From the NCBI RefSeq assembly GCF_051020985.1, contig NW_027475133.1, forward strand, positions 930,001 through 994,000: a stretch of 64,000 nt of DNA, read 5' to 3'. Positions 39,090 through 53,200 of this stretch are shown here, piece by piece. The notes beneath the pieces are model-generated. The model worked only from the letters and a program-made list of their open reading frames with translations, searched no databases and had not been told where the DNA came from. The position numbers and the translations under genes were made by a program. This DNA is from Nomia melanderi. Its lineage: Eukaryota; Arthropoda; Insecta; Hymenoptera; Halictidae. The first letter of the stretch is position 1. Each line of letters starts with the position of its first letter.

Positions 39090-42000
39090 CAAAGTGCATT
39101 GTCTGTAGGAGGCCCTGGCGCATGAATCTGGGCAGCGGTATCCACCTCGGATCACCAGGGCCCGAGAAAAACACCGACTCATAGGGCCGAGCACTCAGGG
39201 TCAGGGAAAGATCCAATATATATCTGGTGATATCTCGGGTGCTATTAGAGATGGCGCAATAAACCAAAGTGAATTATCTGCAGGAGGCACTGGCGCATGC
39301 ATCTGTGCAGCGGGAACGACCTCGGACCACCAGGGGCCGAGAAAACCACCGTCACATGGGGCCGGACATTCAGGGTCAGGGGAAAATCTAATATATATCT
39401 GGTGATATCTCGGGTGCTATTAGAGATACCGCAATAAACCAAAGTGAATTATCTGCAGGAGGCCCTGGCGCATGAATCTGTGCAGCGGGAACGACCTCGG
39501 ATCACCAGGGTCCGAGAAAACCACCGTCTTATGGGGCCGGACACTCAGGGTCGGGGAAAAATCAAATATATATCTGGTGATATCTCGGGTGCTATTACAG
39601 ATAGCGCAATAAACCAAAGTGAATTATCTGCAGGAAGCCCTGGCGCATGAATCTGTGCAGCTGGAACGACCTCGCACCACCAGGGGCCGAGAAAACCACC
39701 GTCTCATGGGGCCGGACACTCAGGGTCAGGGGAAAATCCAATATATATCTGGTGATATCTCGGGTGCTATTACAGATAGCGCAATAAACCAAAGTGCATT
39801 GTCTGTAGGAGGCCCAGGCGAATGAATCTGTGCAGCGGGAACGACCTCGGACCACCAAGGGCCGAGAAAATTACAGATATTCGGAATCCGTCACCCAAGG
39901 TCATGTAAAAATCCAGCATATATCTGGTGATATCTCGGGTGCCATTACAGATAGCCTAATAACCCAAAGTGCATTGTCTGTAGGAGGCCCTGGTGCATGA
40001 ATCCGGGCAGCGGGAACGACCAACGACCACCAGGGGCCGAGAAAACCACCGACTCACGGGCTCGGACACTCAGGGTCAGGGGAAAATCCTATATATATCT
40101 GGTGATATCTCGGGTGCTATTAGAGGTAGCGCAATAAACCAAAGTGAATTATCTGCAGGAGGCCCTGGCGCATGCATCTGTGCAGCGGGAAGGACCTCGG
40201 ACCACCAGGGGCCGAGAAAACCACCGTCTCATGGGGCCGGACACTCAGGGTCAGGGAAAAATCAAATATATATCTGGTGAAATCACGGGTGCTATTAGAG
40301 ATAGCGCAATAAATCAAAGTGCATTGTCTGTAGGAGGCCCTGGCGCATGCATCTGTGCAGCGGGAACGACCTCGGACCACCAGGGGACGAGAAAACCACC
40401 ATCTCATGGGGCCGGACACTCAGGGTCAGGGAAAAATCAAATATATATATGGTGATATTTCGGGTGCTATTACAGAGAGCGCAATAAATCAAAGTGCATT
40501 GTCTGTAGGAGGCCCTGGCGCATGCATCTGTGTAGCGGGAACGACCTCGGACCACCAGGGGACGAGAAAACCACCATCTCATGGGGCCGGACACTCAGGG
40601 TCAGGGAAAAATCAAATATACATCTGGTGATATTTCGGGTGCTATTACAGATAGCGCAATAAATCAAAGTGCATTGTCTGCAGGAGGCCCTTGCGAATGA
40701 ATCTGTGCAGCGGGAACGACCTCGGATCAACAGGGGCCGATAAAACCACCGACACATGGGGCCGGACACCCAGGGTCAGGGAAAAATCCAATATAAATCT
40801 GGTGATATCTCGGGTGCTATTAGAGATAGCGCAATAAACCAAAGTGAATTATCTGCAGCAGGCCCTGGTGCATGAATCTGTGCAGCGGGAACGACCTCGG
40901 ACCACCAGGGGCCGAGAAAATCACCGTCTCATGGGGCCGGACATTCAGGGTCAGGGGTAAATCCAATATATATCTGGTGATATCTCAGGTGCTATTAGAG
41001 ATAGCGCAATAAACCAAAGTGAATTATCTGCAGGAGGCCCTGGCGCATGAATCTGTGCAGCGGGAACGACCTCGGACCACCGGGGGCCGAGAAGACCTCC
41101 GTGTCATGGGGCCGGACACTCAGGGTCAGGGAAAAATCCAATATATATCTGGTGATATCTCGGGTGCTATTAGAGATGGCGCAATAAACCAAAGTGAATT
41201 ATCTGCAGGAAGCCCTGGCGCATGAATCTGTGCAGCTGGAACGACCTCGCACCACCAGGGGCCGAGAAAACCACCGTCTCATGGGGCCGGACACTCAGGG
41301 TCAGGGGAAAATCCAATATATATCTGGTGATATCTCGGGTGCTATTACAGATAGCGCAATAAACCAAAGTGCATTGTCTGTAGGAGGCCCAGGCGAATGA
41401 ATCTGTGCAGCGGGAACGACCTCGGACCACCAAGGGCCGAGAAAATTACAGATATTCGGAATCCGTCACCCAAGGTCATGTAAAAATCCAGCATATATCT
41501 GGTGATATCTCGGGTGCTATTACAGATAGCCTAATAACCCAAAGTGCGTTGTCTGTAGGAGGCCCTGGCGCATGAATCTGGGCAGCGGTATCTACCTCGG
41601 ATCACCAGGGCCCGAGAAAAACACCGACTCATAGGGCCGAGCACTCAGGGTCAGGGAAAGATCCAATATATATCTGGTGATATCTCGGGTGCGATTAGAG
41701 ATGGCGCAATAAACCAAAGTGAATTATCTGCAGGAGGCCCTGGCGCATGCATCTGTGCAGCGGGAACGACCTCGGACCACCAGGGGCCGAGAAAACCACC
41801 GTCACATGGGGCCGGACATTCAGGGTCAGGGGAAAATCTAATATATATCTGGTGATATCTCGGGTGCTATTAGAGATACCGCAATAAACCAAAGTGAATT
41901 ATCTGCAGGAGGCCCTGGCGCATGAATCTGTGCAGCGGGAACGACCTCGGATCACCAGGGTCCGAGAAAACCACCGTCTTATGGGGCCGGACACTCAGGG

Positions 42001-42450
42001 TCGGGGAAAAATCCAATATATATCTGGTGATATCTCGGGTGCTATTACAGATAAGGCAATAAACCAAAGTGAATTATCTGCAGGAAGCCCTGGCGCATGA
42101 ATCTGTGCAGCTGGAACGACCTCGCACCACCAGGGGCCGAGAAAACCACCGTCTCATGGGGCCGGACACTCAGGGTCAGGGGAAAATCCAATATATATCT
42201 GGTGATATCTCGGGTGCTATTACAGATAGCGCAATAAACCAAAGTGCATTGTCTGTAGGAGGCCCAGGCGAATGAATCTGTGCAGCGGGAACGACCTCGG
42301 ACCACCAAGGGCCGAGAAAATTACAGATATTCGGAATCCGTCACCCAAGGTCATGTAAAAATCCAGCATATATCTGGTGATATCTCGGGTCCTATTACAG
42401 ATAGCCTAATAACCCAAAGTGCATTGTCTGTAGGAGGCCCTGGCGCATGA
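39090..42450 (+). repeat. Fourteen-monomer-spaced copies (2,450 bp)
   Basis: About 39,090-40,000 matches 41,540-42,450 with few differences. Shared markers are GCAGCGGTATC, GGGCCCGAGAAAAACACC, CATAGGGCCGAGCACTC, GTCTTATGGGG and ACCTCGCACC. A shorter part (39,595-39,960) also recurs at 41,170-41,535 (offset 1,575), giving three copies. One type B monomer lies in each. Confidence 0.8.
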
Positions 42451-42540
42451 ATCTGGGCAGCGGGAACGACCTCGGACCACCAGTGGCCGAGAAAATTACA
42501 GATATTCGGAATCCGTCACCCAAGGTCATGTAAAAATCCA
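42321..42540 (+). repeat. Two adjacent type B monomers
   Basis: Type B segments begin at 42,321 and 42,496, exactly one monomer apart. This is the only place where two type B monomers are neighbours. The first has ACCAAGGGCC before it, the second ACCAGTGGCC, so they come from different lineages. Confidence 0.85.
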
Positions 42541-45370
42541 ACAAATATCTGGTGATATCTTGGGTGCTATTAGAGATAGCGCAAAAAACCAAAGTGCATT
42601 GTCTGTAGGAGGCCCAAGCGCATGAATCTGGGCAGCGGGAACGACCTCGGACCACCAGGGGCCGAGAAAATAACCGTCTCATGGAGCCGGACACTCAGGG
42701 TCGGGGAGAAATCCAATATATATCTGGTGATATCTCGGGTGCTATTACAGATAGCGCAATAAATCAAAGTGCATTGTCTGTAGGAGGCCCAGGCGAATGA
42801 ATCTGTGCAGCGGGAACGACCTCGGACCACCAGGGGCCGAGAAAACCACCGTCTCATGGGTCCGGACACTCAGGGTCAGGGAAAAATCCAATATATATCT
42901 GGTGATATCTCGGGTACTATTAGAGATAGCGCAATAAATCAAAGTGCATTGTCTGTAGGAGGCCCTGGCGCATGAATCTGGCCAGCGGGAACGACCTCGG
43001 ACCACCAGGGACCGAGAAAACCACAGTCTCATGGGCCCGGATACTCAGGGTCAGGGGAAAATCCAATATATATCTGGTGATATCTCGGGTGCTATTACAG
43101 GTAGCGCAATAAATTAAAGTGCATTGTCTGTAGGAGGCTCTGGCGCATGAATCTGGTCAGCGGGAACGACCTCGGACAACCAGGGGCCGAGAAAACCACA
43201 GTCTCATGTGGCCGGAGACTCAGGGTCAGGGAAAAATCCAATATATATCTGGTGATATCTCGGGTGCTATTACAGATAGCGCAATAAAGCAAAGTGCATT
43301 GTCTGTAGGAGGCCCTGGCGCATGAATCTGTGCAGCTCGAACAACTTCGGACCACCAGGGGCCGAGAAAACCACCGTCTCATGGGGCCGGACACTCAGGG
43401 TCAGGGGAAAATCCAATATATATCTGGTGATATCTCGGGTGCTATTAGAGATAGCGCAATAAACCGAAGTGAATTATCTGCAGGAGGCCCTCGCGCATGC
43501 ATCTGTGTAGCGGGAACGACCTCCGACCACCAGGGGCCGAGTAAACCAACGTCTCATGGGGCCGGACACTCAGGGTCAGGGGAAAATCCAATATATATCT
43601 GGTGATATCTCGGGTGCTATTAGAGATAGCGCAATAAACCAAAGTGAATTATCTGCAGGAGGCCCTGGCGCATGAATCTGTGCAGCGGGAACGACCTCGG
43701 GCCACCGGGGGCCAAGAAGACCACCGTCTCATGGGGCCGGACACTCAGGGTCAGGGAAAAATCCAATATATATCTGGTGATATCTCGGGTGCTATTAGAG
43801 ATGGCGCAATAAACCAAAGTTAGTTATCTGCAGGAGGCCCTGCCGCATGCATCTGTGGAGCGGGAACGACCTCGGACCACCAGGGGCCGAGAAAACCACC
43901 GTCTCATGGGGCCGGACACTCAGGGTCAGGGAAAAATCAAATATATATCTGGTGAAATCACGGGTGCTATTAGAGATAGCGCAATAAATCAAAGTGCATT
44001 GTCTGTAGGAGGCTCTGGCGCATGCATCTGTGCAGCGGGAACGACCTCGGACCACCAGTAGCCGAGAAAATTACAGATATTCTGAATCCGTCACCCAAGG
44101 TCATGTAAAAATCCAGCAAATATCTGGTGATATCTTGGGTGCTATTAGAGATAGCGCAAAAAACCAAAGTGCATTGTCTGTAGGAGGCCCAAGCGCATGA
44201 ATCTGGGCAGCGGGAACGACCTCGGACCACCAGGGGCCGAGAAAATAACCGTCTCATGGAGCCGGACACTCAGGGTCGGGGAGAAATCCAATATATATCT
44301 GGTGATATCTCGGGTGCTATTACAGATAGCGCAATAAATCAAAGTGCATTGTCTGTAGGAGGCCCAGGCGAATGAATCTGTGCAGCGGGAACGACCTCGG
44401 ACCACCAGGGGCCGAGAAAACCACCGTCTCATGGCGCCGGACACTCAGGGTCAGGGAAAAATCCAATATATATCTGGTGATATCTCGGGTGCTATTAGAG
44501 ATAGCGCAATAAATCAAAGTGCATTGTCTGTAGGAGGCCCAGGCGCATGAATCTGGCCAGCGGGAACGACCTCGGACCACCTGGGGCCCAGAAAACCACA
44601 GTCTCATGGGGCCGGACACTCAGGGTCAGGGGAAAACCCAATATATATCTGGTGATATCTCGGGTGCTATTACAGATAGCGCAATAAATCAAAGTGCATT
44701 GTCTGTAGGAGGCCCTGGCGCATGAATCTGGCCAGCGGGAACGACCTCGGACCACCAGGGACCGAGAAAACCACAGTCTCATGGGCCCGGATACTCAGGG
44801 TCAGGGGAAAATCCAATATATATCTGGTGATATCTCGGGTGCTATTACAGATAGCGCAATAAATCAAAGTGCATTGTCTGTAGGAGGCCCTGGCGCATGA
44901 ATCTGGTCAGCGGGAACGACCTCGGACAACCAGGGGCCGAGAAAACCACAGTCTCATGGGGCCGGAGACTCAGGGTCAGGGAAAAATCCAATATATATCT
45001 GGTGATATCTCGGGTGCTATTACAGATAGCGCAATAAATCAAAGTGCATTGTCTGTAGGAGGCCCTGGCGCATGAATCGGTGCAGCTCGAACAACCTCGG
45101 ACCACCAGGGGCCGAGAAAACCACCGTCTCATGGGGCCGGACACTCAGTGTCAGGGGAAAATCCAATATATATCTGGTGATATCTCGGGTGCTATTAGAG
45201 ATAGCGCAATAAAACGAAGTGAATTATCTGCAGGAGGCCCTGGCGCATGCATCTGTGTAGCGGGAACGACCTCCGACCACCAGGGGCCGAGTAAACCAAC
45301 GTCTCATGGGGCCGGACACTCAGGGTCAGGGGAAAATCCAATATATATCTGGTGATATCTCGGGTGCTAT
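42470..45370 (+). repeat. Nine- and ten-monomer-spaced copies
   Basis: About 42,470-42,950 matches 44,045-44,525 (offset 1,575; markers GCGCAAAAAACC, CCCAAGCGCATG, GAAAATAACCGTC, GGGGAGAAATCC). About 42,955-43,640 matches 44,705-45,390 (offset 1,750; markers GGTCAGCGGG, GGCCGGAGACTC, AGCTCGAACAAC, CGAGTAAACCAACG). The change from 9 to 10 monomers means one monomer was gained or lost between the two parts after, or during, the duplication. Confidence 0.8.
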
Positions 45371-46275
45371 TAGAGATAGCGCAATAAACCAAAGTGAATT
45401 ATCTGCAGGAGGCCCTGGCGCATGTATCTGTGCAGCGGGAACGACCTCGGGCCACCGGGGGCCGAGAAGACCACCGTCTCATGGGGCCGGACACTCAGGG
45501 TCGGGGAAAAATCAAATATATATCTGGTGATATCTCGGGTGCTATTATAGATAGCGCAATAAACCAAAGTGAGTTATCTGTAGGAGGCCCTGGCGCATGA
45601 ATCTGTGCAGCGGGAACTACCTCGGACCACCAGGGGCTGAGAAAACCACCGTCCCGAGGGGCCGGACACTTAGGGTCAGGGAAAAATCCCATATATATCT
45701 GGTGATATCTTGGGTGCTGTTAGAGATAGCGCAATAAACCAAAGTGAATTATCTGCAGGAAGCCCTGGCGCATGATTCTGTGCAGCGGGAACGACCTCGG
45801 ACCACCAGGGGCCGAGAAAATCACCGTCTCATGGGGCCGGACTGTAAGGGTCAGGGAAAAATCCAATATATATGTGGTGAAATCTCGGGTGCTATTACAG
45901 ATAGCGCAATAAATCAAAGTGCATTGTCTGTAGGAGGCCCTGTCGCATGAATCTGTGCAGCGGGAACCACCTCGGACCACCAGGGGCCGAGAAAACTACA
46001 GTCTCATGCGGCCGGACACTCAGGGTCTGGGGAAAATCCAATATATATCTGGTGATATCTCGGGTCCTATTACAGATAGGGAAATAAATCAAAGTGAATT
46101 ATCTGCAGGAGTCCCTGGCGCATGAATCTGTGCAGCGGGAACGACCTCGGTCCACCAGGGGCCGAGAAAACCACCGTCTCATGGGGCTGGACACTCAGGG
46201 TGAGGGATATATCCAATATATATCTGGTGATATCTCGGGTGCTATTACAGATAGCGCAATAAATCAAAGTGCATT

Positions 46276-46290
46276 GTCTGTGGAGGCCCT
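46276..46290. other. 1-base deletion
   Basis: GTCTGTGGAGGCCC replaces GTCTGTAGGAGGCCC. Confidence 0.9.
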
Positions 46291-46603
46291 GGCGCATGAA
46301 TCTGTGCAGCGGGAACGACCTCGGACCACCAGGGGCCGAGAAAACTACAGTCTCATGCGGCCGGACACTCAGGGTCTGGGGAAAATCCAATATATATCTG
46401 GTGATATCTCGGTTCCTATTACAGATAGCGAAATAAATCAAAGTGCATTGTCTGTAGGAGGTCCTGGCGCATGAATCTGTGCAGCGGGAACGACCTCGGA
46501 CCACCATGGGCCGAGAAAACCACCGTCTCATGGGGCCGGACATTCAGGGTCAGGGGAAAATCCAATATATATCTGGTGATATCTCGGAAGCTATTAGAGA
46601 TAG

Positions 46604-46622
46604 CGCAAGAAACCAAGTGAGT
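46604..46622. other. 1-base deletion in ACCAAAGTG
   Basis: AGAAACCAAGTGAGTTATC replaces the usual ATAAACCAAAGTGAATTATC. The same ACCAAGTGAGTTATC and GGCGCCTGAATC combination recurs near 57,285. Confidence 0.9.
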
Positions 46623-47131
46623 TATCTGCAGGAGGCCCTGGCGCCTGAATCTGTGCAGCGGGAACGACCTCGGACCACCAGGGGCCGAAAAAACCACTGT
46701 CGCATGGGGCCGGATACTCAGGGTCAGGGGAAAAGCCAATATATATCTGGTGATATCTCGGGTGCTATTAGTGATAGCGCAATAAACCAAAGTGATTTGT
46801 CTCCAAGAGGCCCTGGTGCATGAATCTGTGCAGCGGGAACGACCTCGGATCACCAGGGGCCGAGAAAACCACCATCTCATGGGGCCGGACACTCAGGGTC
46901 ACGGGAAAATCCAATATATATCTGGTGATATCTCGGGTGCTATTAGTGATAGCGCAATAAACCAAAGGGAATTATCTGCAGGAGGCCCTGACGCATGAAT
47001 CTGTGGAACGGGAACGACCTCGGACCACCAGGGGCCGAGAAAACCACAGTCTCATGGGGCCGGACACTCAGGGTCAGGGGAAAATCCAATATATATCTGG
47101 TGATATCTCGGGTGCTATTACAGATAGCGCA

Positions 47132-47150
47132 ATAAATCAATCGCATTGTC
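47132..47150. other. 1-base deletion
   Basis: AAATCAATCGCATTG replaces AAATCAAAGTGCATTG. Confidence 0.9.
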
Positions 47151-49390
47151 TGTAGGAGGCACTGGCGCATGAATCTGTGCAGCGGGAACGACCTCGGACC
47201 ACCAGGGGCCGAGACATGCACCGTCTCATGGGGCCGGACACTCAGGGTCAGGGAAAAATCCAATATATATCTGGTGATATATCGGGTGCTATTACAGATA
47301 GCGCAATAAATCAAAGCGTATTGTCTGGAGGAGGCCCTGGCGCATGAATCTGGGAAGCGGGAACGACCTCGGACCACCAGGGGCCGAGACAACCACCGTC
47401 TCATGGGGCCGGACACTCAGAGTCAGGGGAAAATCCAATATATATCAGGTGATATCTCGGGTGCTATTAGAGATAGCGCAATAAGCCAAAGGGTCTTATC
47501 TGCCGGAGGCCCTGGCGCATGCATCTGTGCAGCGGGAACGACCTAGGACCACCAGGGGCCGAGAAAACCACCGTCTCATGGGGCCGGACACTCAGGGTAA
47601 GGGAAAAATCCAATATATATCTGGTGATATCTCGGGTGCTATTAGAGATAGCGCAATAAACGAAAGTGAATTATCTGCAGGAGGCCCTGGCGCATGAATC
47701 TGTGCAGCGGGAACGACCTCGGACCACCGGGAGCCGAGAAAACCACCGTCCCATGGGGCCGGACACTCAGGGTCAGGGAAAAATCCAATATATATCTGGT
47801 GATATCTTGGATGCTATTACAGATAGCGCAATAAATCAAAGTGCGTTGTCTGTAGGAGGCCCTGGGGCATGAATCTGTGCAGCGGGAACGACCTCGGAAC
47901 ACTAGGGGCCGAGAAAACCACAGTCTCATGGGGCCGGACACTCAGGGTCAGGGGAAAATCCAATATATATCTGGTGATATCTCGGGTGCTATTACGGATA
48001 GCGCAATAAATCAAAGTGCATTGTCTGTAGGAGGCACTGGCGAATGAATCTGTGCAGCAGGAACGACCTCGGACCACCAGTGGCCGAGAAAATTACAGAT
48101 ATTCGGAATCCGTCACCCAAGGTCATGTAAAAATCCAGCATATATCTGGTGATATCTCGGGTGCTATTAGAGATAGCGCGATAAATCAAAGTGAATTATC
48201 TGCAGGAGGCCCTGGCGCATGAATGTGTGCAGCGGGAACGACCTCGGACCACCAGGGGCCGAGAAAACCACAGTCTCATGGGGCCGGACACTCAGGGTCA
48301 GGGAAAAATCCAATATATATCTTGTGATATCTCGGGTGCTATTACAGATAGCGCAATAAATCAAAGTGCGTTGTCTGTAGGACGCTCTGGCGCATGAATC
48401 TGTGCAGCGGGAACGACCTCGGACCACTAGGTGCCGAGAAAACCACAGTCTCATGGGGCCGGACACTCAGGGTCAGTGGAAAATCCAATATATATCTGGT
48501 GATATCTCGGGTGCTATTACAGATAGCGCAATAAATCAAAGTGCGTTGTCTGTAGGAGGCCCTGGCGCATGAATCTGTGCAGCGGGAACGACCTCGGACC
48601 ACCAGGGTCCGAGAAAACCACCGTCTCATGGGGCTGGACACTCAGGGTGAGGGAAATATCCAATATATATCTGGTGATATCTCGGGTGCTATTACTGATA
48701 GCGCAATAAATCAAAGTGCATTGTCTGTAGGAGGCCGTGGCGCATGAATCTGGGCAGCGGGAACGACCTCGGACCACCAGGGGTCGAGAAGACCACCGTC
48801 TCATGGGGCCGGCCACGCAGGGTCAGGGGAAAATCCAATATATATCTGGTGATATCTCGGGTGCTATTAGAGATAGCGCAATAAGCCAAAGGGAATTATC
48901 TGCAGGAGGCCCTGGCGCAAGCATCTGTGCAGCGGGAACGACCTAGGACCACCAGGGGCCGAGAAAACCACCGTCTCATGGGGCCGGACACTCAGGGTCA
49001 GGGGAAAATCCAATATATATCTGGTGATATCTCGGGTGCTATTACAGATAGCGCAATAAATGAAAGTGCGTTGTCTGTAGGAGGCCCTGGCGCATGAATC
49101 TGTGCAGCGGGAACGACCTCGGACCACTAGGGGCCGAGAAAACCACAGTCTCATGGGGCCGGACACTCAGGGTCAGGGGAAAATCCAATATATATCTGGT
49201 GATATCTCGGGCGCTATTAGAGATAGCGCAATAAACCGAAGTGAATTATCTGCAAGAGGCCCTGGCGCATGAATCTGTGCAGCGGGAACGACCTCGGTCC
49301 ACCAGGGGCCGAGAAAACCACCGTCTCATGGGGCTGGACACTCAGGGTGAGGGAAATATCCAATATATATCTGGTGATATCTCGGGTGCT

Positions 49391-52300
49391 ATTACAGATA
49401 GCGCAATAAATCAAAGTGCATTGTCAGTAGGAGGCCGTGGCGCATGAATCTGGGCAGCGGGAACGACCTCGGACCACCAGGGGCCGAGAAGACCACCGTC
49501 TCATGGGGCCGGCCACTCAGGGTCAGGGGAAAATCCAATATATATCTGGTGATATCTCGGCTGCTATTAGAGATAGCGCAATAAGCCAAAGGGAATTATC
49601 TGCAGGAGGCCCTGGCGCAAGCATCTGTGCAGCGGGAACGACCTAGGACCACCAGGGGCCGAGAAAACCACCGTCTCATGGGGCCGGACACTCAGGGTCA
49701 GGGGAAAATCCAAAATATATCTGGTGATATCTCGGGTGCTATTACAGATAGCGCAATAAATCAAAGTGCGTTGTCTGTAGGAGCCCCTGGCGCATGAATC
49801 TGGGCAGCGGGAACGACCTCATACGACCAGGGGCCGAGAAAACCACCGTCTCATGGGGCCGGACACTCAGGGTCAGGGAAAAATCCAATATATATCTGGT
49901 GATATCTCGGGCGCTATTAGAGATAGCGCAATAAATCATAGTGCATTGTCCGTAGGAGGCCCTGGCGCATGAATCTGTGCAGAGGGAACGACCTCGGACC
50001 ACCAGGGGCCGAGAAAACCACCGTCTCATGGGGCCGGACACTCAGGGTCAGGGAAAAATCCAATATATATCTGGTGATATCTCGGGTGCTATTAGAGATA
50101 GCGCAATAAACCAAAGTGAATTATCTGCAGGAGGCCCTGGTGCATGCATCTGTGCAGCGGGAACGACCTCCGACCACCAGGGGCCGAGTAAACCACCGTC
50201 TCATGGGGCCGGACACTCAGGGTCAGGGGTAAATCCAATATATATCTGGTGATATCTCGGGTGCTATTACAGATAGCGCAATAAATCAAAGTGAATTATC
50301 TGCAGGAGGCCCTGGCGCATGAATGTGTGCAGCGGGAACGACCTCGGACCACCAGGGGCCGAGAAAACCGCAGTCTCATGGGGCCGGACACTCAGGGTCA
50401 GGGAAAAATCCAATATATATCTGGTGATATCTCGGGCGCTATTAGAGATAGCGCAATAAACCAAAGTGAATTATCTGCAGGAGGCCCTGCCGCATGAATC
50501 TGTGCAGAGGGAACGACCTCGGACCACCAGAGGCCGAGAAAATTACAGATTTTCGGTATCCGCCACCCAAAGTCATGTAAAAATCCAGCATATATATGGA
50601 GCTTTCTCGGGTGCTGTAACAGATAGCGCAATAAATCAAAGTGCACTGTCTGTAGGAGCCCCTGGCGCATGAATCTGGGCAGCGGGAACGACCTCGGACG
50701 ACCAGGGGCCGAGAAAACCACCGTCTCATGGGGCCGGACACTCAGGGTCAGGGAAAAATCCAATATATATCTGGTGATATCTCGGGTGCTATTACAGATA
50801 GCGCAATAAATCAAAGTGAATTATCTGCAGGAGGCCCTGGCGCATGAATGTGTGCAGCGGGAACGACCTCGGACCACCAGGGGCCGAGAAAACCATAGTC
50901 TCATGGGGCCGGACACTCAGGGTCAGGGAAAAATCCAATATATATCTGGTGATATCTCGGGCGCTATTAGAGATAGCGCAATAAACCAAAGTGAATTATC
51001 TGCAGGATGCCCTGGCGCATGAATCTGTGCCGCGGGAACGACATCGGTCCACCAGGGGCCGAGAAAACCACCGTCTCATGGGGCTGGACACTCAGGGTGA
51101 GGGAAATATCCAATATATATCTGTTGATATCTCGGGTGCTATTACAGATAGCGCAATAAATCAAAGTGCATTGTCTGTAGGAGGCCGTGGCGCATGAATC
51201 TGGGCAGCGGGAACGACCTCGGACCACCAGGGGCCGAGAAGACCACCGTCTCATGGGGCCGGCCACTCAGGGTCAGGGGAAAATCCAATATATATCTGGT
51301 GATATCTCGGCTGCTATTAGAGATAGCGCAATAAGCCAAAGGGAATTATCTGCAGGAGGCCCTGGCGCAAGCATCTGTGCAGCGGGAACGACCTAGGACC
51401 ACCAGGGGCCGAGAAAACCACCGTCTCATGGGGCCGGACACTCAGGGTCAGGGGAAAATCCAAAATATATCTGGTGATATCTCGGGTGCGATTACAGATA
51501 GCGCAATAAATCAAAGTGCGTTGTCTGTAGGAGCCCCTGGCGCATGAATCTGGGCAGCGGGAACGACCTCGGACGACCAGGGGCCGAGAAAACCACCGTC
51601 TCATGGGGCCGGACACTCAGGGTCAGGGAAAAATCCAATATATATCTGGTGATATCTCGGGCGCTATTGGAGATAGCGCAATAAATCAAAGTGCATTGTC
51701 CGTAGGAGGCCCTGGCGCATGAATCTGTGCAGAGGGAACGACCTCGGACCACCAGGGGCCGAGAAAACCACCGTCTCATGGGGCCGGACACTCAGGGTCA
51801 GGGAAAAATCCAATATATATCTGGTGATATCTCGGGTGCTATTAGAGATAGCGCAATAAACCAAAGTGAATTATCTGCAGGAGGCCCTGGTGCATGCATC
51901 TGTGCAGCGGGAACGACCTCCGACCACCAGGGGCCGAGTAAACCACCGTCTCATGGGGCCGGACACTCAGGGTCAGGGGTAAATCCAATATATATCTGGT
52001 GATATCTCGGGTGCTATTACAGATAGCGCAATAAATCAAAGTGAATTATCTGCAGGAGGCCCTGGCGCATGAATGTGTGCAGCGGGAACGACCTCGGACC
52101 ACCAGGGGCCGAGAAAACCGCAGTCTCATGGGGCCGGACACTCAGGGTCAGGGAAAAATCCAATATATATCTGGTGATATCTCGGGCGCTATTAGAGATA
52201 GCGCAATAAACCAAAGTGAATTATCTGCAGGAGGCCCTGCCGCATGAATCTGTGCAGAGGGAACGACCTCGGACCACCAGAGGCCGAGAAAATTACAGAT

Positions 52301-53200
52301 TTTCGGTATCCGCCACCCAAAGTCATGTAAAAATCCAGCATATATATGGAGCTTTCTCGGGTGCTATAACAGATAGCGCAATAAATCAAAGTGCACTGTC
52401 TGTAGGAGCCCCTGGCGCATGAATCTGGGCAGCGGGAACGACCTCGGACGACCAGGGGCCGAGAAAACCACCGTCTCATGGGGCCGGACACTCAGGGTCA
52501 GGGAAAAATCCAATATATATCTGGTGATATCTCGGGTGCTATTACAGATAGCGCAATAAATCAAAGTGAATTATCTGCAGGAGGCCCTGGCGCATGAATG
52601 TGTGCAGCGGGAACGACCTCGGACCACCAGGGGCCGAGAAAACCGCAGTCTCATGGGGCCGGACACTCAGGGTCAGGGAAAAATCCAATATATATCTGGT
52701 GATATCTCGGGCGCTATTAGAGATAGCGCAATAAACCAAAGAGAATTATCTGCAGAATGCCCTGGCGCATGAATCTGTGCCGCGGGAACGACATCGGTCC
52801 ACCAGGGGCCGAGAAAACCACCGTCTCATGGGGCTGGACACTCAGGGTGAGGGAAATATCCAATATATATCTGTTGATATCTCGGGTGCTATTACAGATA
52901 GCGCAATAAATCAAAGTGCATTGTCTGTAGGAGGCCGTGGCGCATGAATCTGGGCAGCGGGAACGACCTCGGACCACCAGGGGCCGAGAAGACCACCGTC
53001 TCATGGGGCCGGCCACTCAGGGTCAGGGGAAAATCCAATATATATCTGGTGATATCTCGGGTGCTATTAGAGATAGCGCAATAAGCCAAAGGGAATTATC
53101 TGCAGGAGGCCCTGGCGCATGCATCTGTGCAGCGGGAACGACCTAGGACCACCAGGGGCCGAGAAAACCACCGTCTCATGGGGCCGGACACTCAGGGTCA
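49391..53200 (+). repeat. Ten-monomer higher-order unit, two full copies and a part
   Basis: About 49,391-51,130 matches 51,141-52,880 at an offset of 1,750, with roughly ten differences by eye (about 99.4% identical). A third, partial copy runs from about 52,891 to 53,200. Markers are GGCCGTGGCGCATG, GGCCGGCCACTC, GGCGCAAGCATC, CCAAAATATATC, CGTCAGAGG-like GCAGAGGGAACG and one B' monomer per unit. This is the clearest higher-order repeat in the window. Confidence 0.9.

Larger units (their letters stand above)
13131..45520 (+). repeat. Local variant with GAAAAATCAAATATATAT
   Basis: About two dozen monomers between 13.1 and 45.5 kb have AAATCAAATATAT in place of AAATCCAATATAT (for example near 13,135, 14,710, 15,585, 20,308, 22,935, 29,760, 30,470, 32,905, 34,310, 35,710, 36,410, 40,435 and 45,510). 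They are densest at 29-41 kb, where they often join the ATCATCTCATGG and GAAATCACGGG variants in one lineage. Confidence 0.75.
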
